64,000 bases of DNA from positions 2,480,001 through 2,544,000 of the forward strand of contig NZ_CP107006.1 in the NCBI RefSeq assembly GCF_022867795.2. Reading direction: 5' to 3'. A model generated the notes under the pieces. It did not search any database. It worked only from the letters and a program-made list of their open reading frames with translations, and was not told the origin of the DNA. The translations under genes were made by a program, and so were the position numbers. Numbering within the stretch: position 1 is the first letter of the stretch; each line of letters begins with the position of its first letter. This document shows positions 18,610 through 27,270 of the stretch, one piece after another. The DNA is from Chitinophaga horti (GTDB lineage: Bacteria; Bacteroidota; Bacteroidia; Chitinophagales; Chitinophagaceae).

Positions 18610-19602
18610 ATGAAACCTATTATGAGAAAGATTTTCGTATTCGCGTTACTGTTATTATCCGCCGCCGGCAAACTTGCTGCACAACAAGATGCACAATATA
18701 GCCAGTACATGTTTAACGGCATGTACATCAACCCTGCCTATGCCGGTTATAAAGAGGTATTAAATCTTCACAGTTACTATCGTGCGCAGTGGACAGGCAT
18801 CGAGGGTGCTCCGAGAAGCTTTTCTGTAGCGGCAGACGGCGTTGTGAATGACGGCAACGTCGGCCTTGGCCTGCAAATTTCGAGCGACAAACTGGGTGCA
18901 CAAAGCACACAATCTGCCTATGCCAGCTATGCCTACCGTATTCGCATGAATGAAGAAGGCACCTCTCGTCTTTCACTGGGCCTTGGTGTTGGTGTGGCAC
19001 AATTAGGTATCGACGGTTCTTTAATGCACACGCTCGACCCGGAAATGGAAGCCCCTGTCGGCAAGCAACAAACCATTGTTCCGGATGCAAGGGCGGGTAT
19101 TTATTATGCTGATGAACGTTTCTTCCTGGGTTTTTCAGCCGATAATCTCGTTGCATCCCGCATGAGCAAAGGACGCTTCACCTATATTCCGCAGCCACGC
19201 CCGCACTTCTATTTAACCGGAGGTATGCTGATGTCTCTGGGAGAAAATATCCATCTTAAACCATCTTTCCTGTTCAAAGACGATACCGGCGGCCCCACCA
19301 GCCTCGACCTGAATGCATTCGTGCTGTTCGGCGAAAAGTTGTGGCTCGGCGGCTCGTACCGCACCGGCGTTAAGTTGTATGAAAAAGCAAACCTGCAAAA
19401 AGACCTTAAAAACCGTAATGCCGCGGTAGCAGCTATCGAGGTGTTCCCCACGGCAGATCTTCGCATCGGTTACGCATACGACTTTGCAGTAGGCGCTTTA
19501 CAAACTTACACGAATGGCTCGCATGAAATCTCTATTGCCTTCTCGCTGTCTCGCGCAGCGTCTAAAGCGAAAGGACTCGTAGCTTGTCCTAAGTTCTTCT
19601 AA
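18610..19602 (+). CDS. PorP/SprF-family type IX secretion membrane protein
   Basis: 330 residues with a signal peptide ending LAAQ, then QDAQYSQYMFNGMYINPAYAGYKE, the hallmark opening of the PorP/SprF family. The remainder is an outer-membrane beta barrel rich in G-Y-A-Y and aromatic turns. Family members assist secretion or surface attachment of type B C-terminal-domain cargo and commonly follow the cargo gene, exactly as here (4-nt gap). It is expected to anchor or export the 1515-residue protein. Alternative start MRKIFVF four codons in is possible. Confidence 0.93.
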   Translation: MKPIMRKIFVFALLLLSAAGKLAAQQDAQYSQYMFNGMYINPAYAGYKEVLNLHSYYRAQWTGIEGAPRSFSVAADGVVNDGNVGLGLQISSDKLGAQSTQSAYASYAYRIRMNEEGTSRLSLGLGVGVAQLGIDGSLMHTLDPEMEAPVGKQQTIVPDARAGIYYADERFFLGFSADNLVASRMSKGRFTYIPQPRPHFYLTGGMLMSLGENIHLKPSFLFKDDTGGPTSLDLNAFVLFGEKLWLGGSYRTGVKLYEKANLQKDLKNRNAAVAAIEVFPTADLRIGYAYDFAVGALQTYTNGSHEISIAFSLSRAASKAKGLVACPKFF

Positions 19603-19625
19603 TGCAGGCGGCGGCCCCGATGAAC

Positions 19626-19770
19626 GACAGGCCATAACGTAAATGCAAACTGCCCCTCCTATGAAAGACAGGCCATAACGTAAATGCAAACTGCCCCTCC
19701 TATGAAAGACAGGCCATAACGTAAATGCAAACTGCCCTCCTATGAAAGACAGGTCATAGCGCATAAATGC
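19626..19770. repeat. 41-bp minisatellite downstream of the PorP/SprF gene
   Basis: Two exact 41-bp units (19626-19666, 19667-19707), a third with one C missing (19708-19747) and a partial fourth from 19748 (GACAGGTCATAGCG). Degenerate half-units with the core GCCCC(G/T)..GACAGGCC flank the array at about 19612-19633 and 19810-19833. No spacers lie between units, so it is a minisatellite and not a CRISPR. It fills the convergent gap between two gene ends. Confidence 0.9.
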
Positions 19771-19809
19771 TCGCGGGCTATCCGATACAGAGGCCCCATC
19801 AAACGAAGC

Positions 19810-19833
19810 GGCCTGCCCCGCAAAGGACAGGCC
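19810..19833. terminator. Hairpin in the convergent gap
   Basis: GGCCTG pairs with CAGGCC around a short loop, and inner CC/GG pairs extend the stem past one mismatch. It lies between the ends of the PorP/SprF gene (plus) and the TlpA gene (minus), so it could serve either. A clear T run is missing on both strands. Confidence 0.4.
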
Positions 19834-19862
19834 ACTAAAAAAGCGCTATATGTGCAATAAAT

Positions 19863-21110
19863 TTACATCGACGTCATCGGAACAGACTTCCTTTCCACCG
19901 CAGGTTTCGCCGCGCCGCCTTTTTCTATGAAGCTGCGGATGCCGGCTTCAGCTTCGGGACTATAACCGGTGTATTTCGTCACGATCTTACCTTCGCGATC
20001 TATCAGATAAAGCGTCGGAATGCCGCTGAACTGGAACTCCTGCATCGTTTTCTCTTTGTTATCGCTCAGCAATTGTTCCCAAGGCATCTTCTCCTCGCCC
20101 ATCGCTTTTTCCCAGGCTTTCTTATTATCGTCGATAGACACACTCACCACCTCGAGGCCTTTCGCTTTATACTGCGTATATAACTCCTTCACCTTCGGGA
20201 TCGCCTGGCGGCAAGGGCCACACCAGCTTGCCCAAAAATCAACCAGTACGTATTTTCCCTGGTACTTTTCCAGTCCCTGCAACTTGCCATCCGCATCAGG
20301 ATAAGCGACTTTTGGCGCGGGCTGACCTGGCTTCAGCTTCATCGCTTGTAAACGATTGTTGGTGATGGTCGTCTTCATGTTTTTAGCCTCTGTCATCCAG
20401 GGATAAAGCGTCAGCAGCCTGTCCAACTGGCGCATCGTGCCGTTGAACAGGGCCGTGTCGTCCGGGTTTCCGCCCGGGCGCAAGGTATAGATCAGCACCG
20501 GGCGATCTTTATACATCTTTTGTAATGCATCGCGGCGCATCCTGGCGTCTTCATTGGGCGTATTGTAACGCGGGCGCGTGTCGAGATAAGTGATCCACGC
20601 ACTGTCGCCGGTTTTCTGGCGATGTTGTTTAGCGTAATATTCCTGGTTGTATTCTTCAATACTACGCAGGTAACTGTTGGTACTGTTCAGTTCTGTCAGG
20701 TTAATGAAATTATTGTCCGATGAGCCTTCCACGAAATAAAAATGCGGGATCTTCATTTTGTAACGCGAAGTGTCGTAGCCACGGGATGTAACCGTTACAT
20801 CGCCATCACTCCAGAACGGGATACGGTCCCAATGCAGTACGTCGAGGCGATATACGCCGGGGTGGTCCTGCTTGATCTTAAACGTGTAAGTAAGGTCCTG
20901 GCCTAATTCAACAGAGTCAACCAGGTCGGGTTTGCCCAACCCGTTCTCGCGGCTGAGCCATACCTTACGCGGCATGCCTGCCGGCACATCGAACATTACC
21001 TTTCCTTTAACCGTCACCAGTTTAGGCATCGGTGTTTTTTGAGCAATAACCGTGGCCGGGATAAGCGCCAGGGCCAGCAGCGCTGGTTTCAACATACCTA
21101 TTGTATTCAT
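19863..21110 (-). CDS. Exported TlpA-family thiol-disulfide oxidoreductase
   Basis: 415 residues: signal peptide (about 1-23, ending VIAQ), an N-terminal beta-rich domain (30-120) and a helical middle as in DUF4369-type TlpA proteins, then a thioredoxin domain from about 262. The active site is WASWCGPC with Cys297 and Cys300, and a cis-Pro is in SGIPTLYLID. Proteins of this kind reduce or shuffle disulfides in the periplasm, often for secreted or membrane proteins made nearby. It is a single gene between convergent and divergent neighbours. Confidence 0.92.
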   Translation of the reverse strand: MNTIGMLKPALLALALIPATVIAQKTPMPKLVTVKGKVMFDVPAGMPRKVWLSRENGLGKPDLVDSVELGQDLTYTFKIKQDHPGVYRLDVLHWDRIPFWSDGDVTVTSRGYDTSRYKMKIPHFYFVEGSSDNNFINLTELNSTNSYLRSIEEYNQEYYAKQHRQKTGDSAWITYLDTRPRYNTPNEDARMRRDALQKMYKDRPVLIYTLRPGGNPDDTALFNGTMRQLDRLLTLYPWMTEAKNMKTTITNNRLQAMKLKPGQPAPKVAYPDADGKLQGLEKYQGKYVLVDFWASWCGPCRQAIPKVKELYTQYKAKGLEVVSVSIDDNKKAWEKAMGEEKMPWEQLLSDNKEKTMQEFQFSGIPTLYLIDREGKIVTKYTGYSPEAEAGIRSFIEKGGAAKPAVERKSVPMTSM

Positions 21111-21292
21111 ATGTGGTTTTTGATGTTACGATCGGGCCTTCAGCAGCCCAACCTGGATACCAAAATAGCCGGTGCCGCGCATACTTTTGGAAAAAATTGT
21201 ACGTACAGGCCATAAAAGGGTACGACCCGGCATTACACAGGGACGAAAAAAAACACGCCAAAAGCCCTGTTATAGCGTATCTTAGCCCGATC

Positions 21293-22267
21293 TTGCAAAC
21301 CCGGTTTACATATCGTTACCTGCTTCACCTGGCCATTTGGATGGGCCTCATACTGCTGTACGTTTTCCCGGTATTACAGGGCAACTGGGGCAGTTGGCCC
21401 GGCATGCGTTATACCATCATCCGGTACCTGCTGTATGGCTTCATCAACTTTCAACTCTGGTATGTACTGTCTTTTGTAGTGCTGCCGTTGCACGATAGGC
21501 GCAAACACTGGCTGGCAGCTGGCTGGGCTACCGGCGTAGTGTTCTGTTTCTGCCTGATCAAATATGCTGTGGCGCGACTATTCCCGGACGACATCCTGCA
21601 GGGCGCCATCGCCATGATAGGCATGCCTAAACGCTACTTCTCATTTCCCACTTACTTTCGCTTTACACTGGGCACGGGCATTGCCGTCACTATGGGGGCT
21701 TACGCTTACTATATCTTTCTAAGGTGGCGCGCCGGCGATGCAGGAAGCAGGCGGCTTGAGGCCGAAACGGCGCTTGCCAGACGACAATATGCGCAAATGC
21801 ATTTTTCTTCCCAGCTACTATTACGCAAACTGAAAGCGATCGAACAAATGCTGGCCAACGAGCGGCAACCGGAGGGCGAAAGTGCAGAAGCCATCCTGCA
21901 ACTATCGCAGCTGTTGCGCTACATGTTATACGACAAGGCGGTACGGCTCGATAAAGCGCCGCTGGAAAAGGAATTGCAGTTCTTCCACCTTTACCTCGAC
22001 CTTCACAACCGCCTGTTTCCGCAGCAACAAGTGAGCCTGGTGGTAGAGGGCGATGCCACTGGCAGATACATCGCGCCGCTTCAATTACAGCATGCAGCCG
22101 AGCGTTTGCTGGACGAACATACAGGTCTGACCGTCGTAACGATGCGGCTGCATATCGGCACGCAAACCCTCGGCCTGTCGTCCGGCACAGCCACCAACTG
22201 GCTGCAGGCGCTCCGGAACAGGTATTCGCATCACCTCAAAATCCCTGTCTATGCGACGCAAGGTTAG
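21293..22267 (+). CDS. Degenerate LytS-like sensor protein (probable pseudokinase)
   Basis: A membrane protein with about four transmembrane segments (starting YRYLLHLAIWMGLILLYV) and a cytoplasmic region resembling LytS/YehU histidine kinases, but key positions are lost. The phosphoacceptor segment usually reading NPHFLFNTL is SSQLLLRKL (Gln where His is expected, residue 238 of the longest frame), the ATP-binding ENA is ERL (Arg335), and the GIGL box is absent. The frame is open from 21101 but its first 64 codons look non-coding, so a TTG start at 21293 is proposed; this is uncertain. It overlaps the next, intact kinase gene by 17 bp, so the two are translationally coupled and probably form a complex. 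Confidence 0.7.
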   Translation: MQTRFTYRYLLHLAIWMGLILLYVFPVLQGNWGSWPGMRYTIIRYLLYGFINFQLWYVLSFVVLPLHDRRKHWLAAGWATGVVFCFCLIKYAVARLFPDDILQGAIAMIGMPKRYFSFPTYFRFTLGTGIAVTMGAYAYYIFLRWRAGDAGSRRLEAETALARRQYAQMHFSSQLLLRKLKAIEQMLANERQPEGESAEAILQLSQLLRYMLYDKAVRLDKAPLEKELQFFHLYLDLHNRLFPQQQVSLVVEGDATGRYIAPLQLQHAAERLLDEHTGLTVVTMRLHIGTQTLGLSSGTATNWLQALRNRYSHHLKIPVYATQG

Positions 22268-23294
22268 TACTTTCCTGGTGTTGCTGACGGTCTGGATGCT
22301 GTTACAATACACCATGGGCTTGTTAAATATGAACCTGCCCATCACGCAGTTGAAATTGTTACACCTGCACATTCAGCAGGGCCTCTTCGGATTACTTCAC
22401 TTTTTCATCTTTTACACGGCGATCCAATGGCCATTCCGGCGCTACCTGCAAAACCGCCATCTGCCTGGGCTGGCGCTGCGACTGCTCCTTCTTCATATCG
22501 CGGCTACGCTTATCAAATACGGTTTGTCTGTCACCTTTTTGAATGAAGAAGTGATGCGTATGGGCTTCCGCAATGGCCTGCCCGTTTACCGTACCTTCAG
22601 TAATTACGCTATTTCCTGTACCTGGACGCACGCCTGGATATTCTGCGCCGCCCTGGCTTACGTGCTGTTTCGCAGCTGGCTGGATGCGGACAAACGACGA
22701 CTACAACTATTGCATCAAAAGGAAGAAGCGGAAATGGGCTTACTAAAAACGCAGCTGAACGTGCACTTCCTGATGAACAGTTTAAACAGCCTCTACTCCC
22801 TGGCGCTGGTACGCTCACCGCAGGCCGTCACCGCCACCCGCACGCTGTCGCACCTGTTACAGTATATGACCGATCAGCCACCGGCCGCCGCTTACCGTGG
22901 CAAATTGGAAGACGAGCTGCAATACCTCCGGGATTTTATCGCTATGCATCGCCTGCGAACGGGCTGCGACAGCTGCGTGCAACTAGATGTAACGGGTGAT
23001 GTATCCAGCTTTCACATCGCCCCTTTGCTACTCGTTCCGTTCGTAGAAAACGCTTTTAAACACGGCGTAACCAATCAGCCCGAAAAACCGATCCGTATTA
23101 CCATTACCTGCCAGGATACGCTTTTTACGTTTTCAGTGCATAACTTCAACATGCCTAAACGGAAAGATAAAACCGGCGGTATTGGGTTAGAAAATGTGCG
23201 GCGACGACTGGAACTGGTGTACCCCGGCCAATATCAACTGGACATTGCAGCTTCGGAACAGGCCTATCAAGTGACTTTACAAATTAACTGGTGA
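22251..23294 (+). CDS. LytS/YehU-family sensor histidine kinase
   Basis: 347 residues. About four membrane segments occupy residues 5-145, followed by a short coiled linker and the His_kinase domain. The phosphoacceptor His172 is in QLNVHFLMNSLNSLYSL, the ATP-binding N-box is VPFVENAFKHG (Asn267), and the G-box is GGIGLENVRRRL (309-320). All core residues are therefore present, although the usual NPHFLFN has become NVHFLMN. It overlaps the degenerate sensor gene upstream and is one base from the LytTR regulator downstream, which should be its phosphorylation target. Confidence 0.93.
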   Translation: MRRKVSTFLVLLTVWMLLQYTMGLLNMNLPITQLKLLHLHIQQGLFGLLHFFIFYTAIQWPFRRYLQNRHLPGLALRLLLLHIAATLIKYGLSVTFLNEEVMRMGFRNGLPVYRTFSNYAISCTWTHAWIFCAALAYVLFRSWLDADKRRLQLLHQKEEAEMGLLKTQLNVHFLMNSLNSLYSLALVRSPQAVTATRTLSHLLQYMTDQPPAAAYRGKLEDELQYLRDFIAMHRLRTGCDSCVQLDVTGDVSSFHIAPLLLVPFVENAFKHGVTNQPEKPIRITITCQDTLFTFSVHNFNMPKRKDKTGGIGLENVRRRLELVYPGQYQLDIAASEQAYQVTLQINW

Positions 23295-23295
23295 C

Positions 23296-23988
23296 ATGGC
23301 ATTACAATGTATAATCGTAGATGACGAGCCGCTGGCCGTACAGGTGATTGAGCAATTCGTGCGTAAAATGCCGGAGCTGGAGCTGGCCGGCACTTTCAAC
23401 AACCCGGTGGAAGCACTTTCATTTCTTGCGAAGTCGCCGCAGGTAAAGCTGGTGTTTCTCGATATACAAATGCCCGAACTAACCGGCGTAGAATTTATGC
23501 AGTTGCGTCAAACGAATGTAGACGTGATCATTGTATCCGCCTACGACGAATATGCGCTTGAAGGCTTTAAGTACGATGCCGTGGACTACCTGCTGAAGCC
23601 AGTTCCGTTCGGCATGTTCGTGAAAGCTGTACAGAAAGTACTGCATCGCCTGCCTATGCAACAGGCGCCGCCACAGCCGGATTTCATTTTTATTCGAACC
23701 GATAAACGCATCATCCGCCTTAACCTGCACGAAATCCTTTTCGTGGAAGCCCTGCGCAATTACGTGGCGATTCAAACCACGTCGCAAAAAATACTTACGT
23801 TACAGAATCTGCGAAGCTTTGAGGAGGCGCTGCCCTCCCAACAATTTATAAGGGTACACAAATCTTTTATCGTTTCTATCAGCAAAGTTGACAGTGTCGA
23901 GAAGCAACGCATCTTCATGGGCGCGCACCTCGTGCCGGTTGGCGATACGTACGTCAAGCAATTTTATGAAGCCATGAAATTAAGCTGA
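23296..23988 (+). CDS. LytTR-family response regulator
   Basis: 230 residues: receiver domain 1-120 with acidic pair Asp9-Asp10, phosphoacceptor Asp56 (FLDIQMP) and Lys101 (DYLLKPV), then a LytTR DNA-binding domain (about 130-228; FVEALRNYVAIQT, RVHKSFIVSISKV). It is the output of the LytS-like pair upstream and is separated from it by one base. Targets are unknown; such systems in Bacteroidota often act on neighbouring or envelope genes. Confidence 0.95.
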   Translation: MALQCIIVDDEPLAVQVIEQFVRKMPELELAGTFNNPVEALSFLAKSPQVKLVFLDIQMPELTGVEFMQLRQTNVDVIIVSAYDEYALEGFKYDAVDYLLKPVPFGMFVKAVQKVLHRLPMQQAPPQPDFIFIRTDKRIIRLNLHEILFVEALRNYVAIQTTSQKILTLQNLRSFEEALPSQQFIRVHKSFIVSISKVDSVEKQRIFMGAHLVPVGDTYVKQFYEAMKLS

Positions 23989-24069
23989 TCTTAAGCAAAT
24001 CTTAAGTAATCAAACATCAAAACGAGCCATGATGGCTCATCTTCATTAGTCTTTCTAACCTAAAATCGT

Positions 24070-24077
24070 TATCTTCG
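24070..24077 (+). promoter_or_regulatory. Candidate -7 element for the antiporter gene
   Basis: TATCTTCG lies 25 nt upstream of the TTG start at 24103 and is one change from the consensus TAnnTTTG. The same octamer stands before the cupin gene at 35375-35382. No convincing -33 TTG was found. Confidence 0.35.
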
Positions 24078-24102
24078 CCGTTCACCAAAAAAACGACGAG
24101 TA

Positions 24103-25710
24103 TTGATACATCATCACCTGCTCCTGATTTTATCGCTCTTCTTCGCGATGGCCTTATTATTTATGCTGAGCCAGCGATTGAAAATTTCCTATCCGATCTT
24201 CCTGGTAATTGGCGGTCTTGCCATTAGTTTTATTCCTGGCATGCCGCAACTGAATGTGGATCCCGAACTGGTGTTCCTCATCTTTTTGCCCCCGCTCCTT
24301 TTTGAGGCGGCCTGGCATTCGTCGTGGAACCAGTTATGGAAGTGGAAACGGTCGATTTTAAGTTTGGGCTTCGGACTGGTGTTGGTTACTTCGTTAGCGA
24401 TCGCTTATTTCTCTGTAAATATTATTCCCGGCTTTACATTGGCACTAGGCTTCTTACTGGGCGGCATCATTTCTCCGCCAGACGCCGTGGCCGCCACATC
24501 CGTACTAAAAGGAATGGCCGTGCCGAAACGCGGTCTCACGATCCTGGAAGGCGAAAGCCTGGTGAACGACGCGGCGTCCCTGACAGTCTTTCGCTTCGCG
24601 GTAGCCGCTATTCTTACCAACGAATTTGTGATACAGAAAGCTGCGGTAGACTTCCTCGAATCCGCTGTAATGGGCGTATTTGTAGGGTTGATGATTGCCC
24701 ACCTGCTTTACTGGATCTTACGTTATTGGGTACACGCTTCCAGTATTACGACGCCCATTACACTGATCGCGCCGTACCTGATGTATATCGTCGCGGAAGA
24801 ATTTCACTGGTCGGGCGTACTGGCGGTGGTGAGCGGTGGATTATTCCTCTCCTTCCGCTCCAGCGACTTTTTAAATTATCATACACGCCTGCAAACGCAG
24901 GAGGTATGGACGACAGTAGGTTTCCTGCTGAATGGTTTCGTATTTATATTGATAGGTCTCGAGCTGCCGGTAATTATTGCCGGCCTGGAAGGTTATTCCA
25001 TGTCGGACGCGATCAAATATGCGCTGATCATCACCGGACTGGTGATTATTATCCGCATCGTACTGGTATACGCATCTACCTTCATTCCGCGTATTGTCAG
25101 CAAACGTATCCGTGAGTCAGAGAAAAGTCCCGGCCTCAAATTACCGTTCATCATTGGATGGGCCGGTATGCGGGGCGTAGTATCGCTGGCATCTGCACTC
25201 GCCATTCCTTTAACCCTGGATGATAAGCTGACCGCCTTCCCGCATCGTAACCTCATTTTGTTCATTACTTTCGTTGTCATCCTTGTTACGCTTGTTTTCC
25301 AGGGACTTACCCTCCCGTTCTTCATCAAATGGCTGAAGGTCGAGGAAGTGGATGAATACATCCCGGAAGAAGAACAGGTGGAAGAGATCCGGGTAGAGTT
25401 GGGCAAATGTGCCATCGATTATCTCGACACCAATTACGCGGTGGAAATGCAGCAATATGAAACGATCCATCGGATCAAAGAGCAGATAGAACGCAGCGTG
25501 AACGCCTCTACGGCGACTTTGGGCGAAGAGGACAAGAAGCAGGCCCTTAGCACCATCCGCGGCCTGAACCGAAAAATCCTGCTGGAACTGATTTCCCTGC
25601 GGCGCGACGTACTGGCCAAAATGCGCCGGGAATCGAGCTTTGATGATAGTGTACTCCGGTTGATAGAATCGAGCCTCGACCTCGAAGAGGCCCGTCTCCG
25701 GAAAGGATAA
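24103..25710 (+). CDS. CPA1-family Na+/H+ antiporter
   Basis: 535 residues from a TTG start (an ATG 15 codons later, MALLFMLSQ, is possible). Around twelve membrane segments occupy residues 1-410. Family marks are FLPPLLFEAAW, the ion-site GGIISPPDAVAATSVL and GESLVNDAASLTVFRF (Asn-Asp pair), and GWAGMRGVVSLASALAIP. The C-terminal 120 residues are cytoplasmic, charged and helical. It exchanges sodium (or potassium) for protons at the inner membrane and supports pH and salt balance. It is followed by a strong terminator and stands alone. Confidence 0.93.
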   Translation: MIHHHLLLILSLFFAMALLFMLSQRLKISYPIFLVIGGLAISFIPGMPQLNVDPELVFLIFLPPLLFEAAWHSSWNQLWKWKRSILSLGFGLVLVTSLAIAYFSVNIIPGFTLALGFLLGGIISPPDAVAATSVLKGMAVPKRGLTILEGESLVNDAASLTVFRFAVAAILTNEFVIQKAAVDFLESAVMGVFVGLMIAHLLYWILRYWVHASSITTPITLIAPYLMYIVAEEFHWSGVLAVVSGGLFLSFRSSDFLNYHTRLQTQEVWTTVGFLLNGFVFILIGLELPVIIAGLEGYSMSDAIKYALIITGLVIIIRIVLVYASTFIPRIVSKRIRESEKSPGLKLPFIIGWAGMRGVVSLASALAIPLTLDDKLTAFPHRNLILFITFVVILVTLVFQGLTLPFFIKWLKVEEVDEYIPEEEQVEEIRVELGKCAIDYLDTNYAVEMQQYETIHRIKEQIERSVNASTATLGEEDKKQALSTIRGLNRKILLELISLRRDVLAKMRRESSFDDSVLRLIESSLDLEEARLRKG

Positions 25711-25720
25711 AATTAACCGC

Positions 25721-25751
25721 GGCCGCCGTTGATCACGGCGGCCTTTTTTTT
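25721..25751 (+). terminator. Intrinsic terminator of the antiporter gene
   Basis: A perfect 9-bp GC-rich stem GGCCGCCGT/ACGGCGGCC with a 5-nt loop (25721-25743) is followed by eight Ts. It also lies inside the apparent 5' extension of the next gene, which supports the downstream start chosen there. Confidence 0.93.
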
Positions 25752-25836
25752 GCCCCGAACTTTAGTATATTGGCTGCGGAGCAGTCCACGGAAACCCTTG
25801 CCTGCCCAACATTCACCACGTCAAAACACAGATAAC

Positions 25837-27231
25837 ATGTCTGAAAAAGACTCCCGTAGAAGATTTCTAAGGCAGATAGGCGCCACAGGTATGCTTGCTG
25901 CCCTCACACCTTTCAGCAGCCTGGCCGCACAGGAAAAAGCGGAAGAGCGCATCCTGCACTATGACCGGAAATTTAATGCCGCCGACAAAATTCGTGTAGG
26001 CGTAATCGGCTTTGGCGTACAGGGCCACTTCGACCTGGCTACTGCCCTGAAAGTGCCTGGCGTTGAGCTGGCTGGCATCTGCGACCTGTATACTGGTCGC
26101 CTCGAGAACGCCAGGGAACTGTATGGCAAAGATCTATACACCACCCGCGACTACCGCGAACTGCTGGCCCGTAAAGATATTGATGCGGTGATTATCGCCA
26201 CGATGGACTGCTGGCACGCCCGCATGACGATCGACGCACTGGCCGCCGGCAAAGCGGTGTATATCGAAAAACCGATGGTCTATAAGATCAGCGAAGGCCA
26301 GGGCATCATAGCCGCGCAGAAAAGGTATGGCAAAGTATTACAGGTAGGCAGTCAGCGCGTGAGCAGCCTCGGACTGGCGAAAGCTAAGGAGCTGCTGGCC
26401 GCAGGCGAAATCGGTAAACTGAATATGGTAAACGCCGCCTATGACCGTCAAAGCTCGATCGGCGCCTGGCAGTACACCATTCCGAAAGATGCGAGCGCCG
26501 AAACACTCGACTGGGACCGCTTTATTGCCGCAACGCCAAAGATGGCTTTCGATCCAAAGAAGTTTTTCTGGTGGCGCGCCTTTAAAGAAATTGGTACCGG
26601 TGTAGCCGGTGACTTGTTCGTACACTTGTTGAGCGGCACACACTTCATCACTAATTCCAAAGGCCCGGAAACGATTTACGGCACCGGCCAGTTCAGCTAT
26701 TGGAAAGATGGTCGTAACATGCCCGACGTAATGGCCGGCGTAATGCAATACCCCGATTCGCCCGAGCATCCGGCGTTTCAGCTTACCTTACAGGTGAATT
26801 TCATCAGCGGCACAGGCGGTCAGCAAATCATCCGCCTGGTTGGCTCGGAGGGTGTGATCGAAGTAAACGGCAACGACCTGAAGATCACGCACAGCATTAT
26901 GCCCGAAGCGCCTGGTTTTGGCGGGTACGACTCGCTCTTCACATTCCCGAAAGCGATGCAGGAGGAAATGACGAAGGAGTTTAATGCCAAGTGGACGGCC
27001 GACCAACGCAAATCGAAAAAGAAAGAAGACATCATTTTCCGCGCGCCGAAAGGTTATAGCGATCACCTGGACCACTTCGCCAACTTCTTCGAATCGGTAA
27101 GAGCTGGCAAACCGGTGGTGGAAGATGCCACTTTCGGCTTCAGGGCCGCAGCGCCTTCCCTGGCCTGCAACGACAGCTATTTTTCGAAAAAGATCATACG
27201 CTGGGACCCGGAAAAAATGAAACTAGTATAA
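25837..27231 (+). CDS. Gfo/Idh/MocA-family oxidoreductase with twin-arginine signal
   Basis: 464 residues from MSEKDSRRRFLRQIG; the frame is open 36 codons upstream, but that part runs through the preceding terminator. The leader has a Tat motif (RRRFLR) and a hydrophobic core, so a folded, cofactor-loaded enzyme is exported. The Rossmann fold starts with RVGVIGFGVQGHFDLA, followed by AVIIATMDCWHARMTIDALAAGKAVYIEKPM (the EKP motif). The C-terminal domain holds the substrate region. Members act on sugars or glycosides with NAD(P); glycosidase activity is known for some exported members. The substrate here is unknown. Confidence 0.9.
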   Translation: MSEKDSRRRFLRQIGATGMLAALTPFSSLAAQEKAEERILHYDRKFNAADKIRVGVIGFGVQGHFDLATALKVPGVELAGICDLYTGRLENARELYGKDLYTTRDYRELLARKDIDAVIIATMDCWHARMTIDALAAGKAVYIEKPMVYKISEGQGIIAAQKRYGKVLQVGSQRVSSLGLAKAKELLAAGEIGKLNMVNAAYDRQSSIGAWQYTIPKDASAETLDWDRFIAATPKMAFDPKKFFWWRAFKEIGTGVAGDLFVHLLSGTHFITNSKGPETIYGTGQFSYWKDGRNMPDVMAGVMQYPDSPEHPAFQLTLQVNFISGTGGQQIIRLVGSEGVIEVNGNDLKITHSIMPEAPGFGGYDSLFTFPKAMQEEMTKEFNAKWTADQRKSKKKEDIIFRAPKGYSDHLDHFANFFESVRAGKPVVEDATFGFRAAAPSLACNDSYFSKKIIRWDPEKMKLV

Positions 27232-27235
27232 TAGC

Positions 27236-27268
27236 AAAAAGCGCCGGTCATACATGCCGGCGCTTTTT
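27236..27268. terminator. Bidirectional intrinsic terminator
   Basis: A perfect 7-bp stem GCGCCGG/CCGGCGC (27241-27263, 9-nt loop) is flanked by AAAAA on the left and TTTTT on the right. It therefore serves both the oxidoreductase gene (plus) and the SPFH gene ending at 27271 (minus). Confidence 0.92.
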
Positions 27269-27270
27269 AT

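Noticed and set aside
19626..19770. Possible CRISPR array
   Set aside because: Units touch each other without spacers and no cas gene is nearby; it is a minisatellite.
21101..21292. ATG start for the degenerate LytS gene
   Set aside because: The 64 added residues look non-coding and cross the divergent TlpA promoter region; the choice of TTG at 21293 is still uncertain.
25729..25836. Upstream start for the Gfo/Idh/MocA gene
   Set aside because: It begins inside a strong terminator, and the Tat motif lies right after the later ATG.
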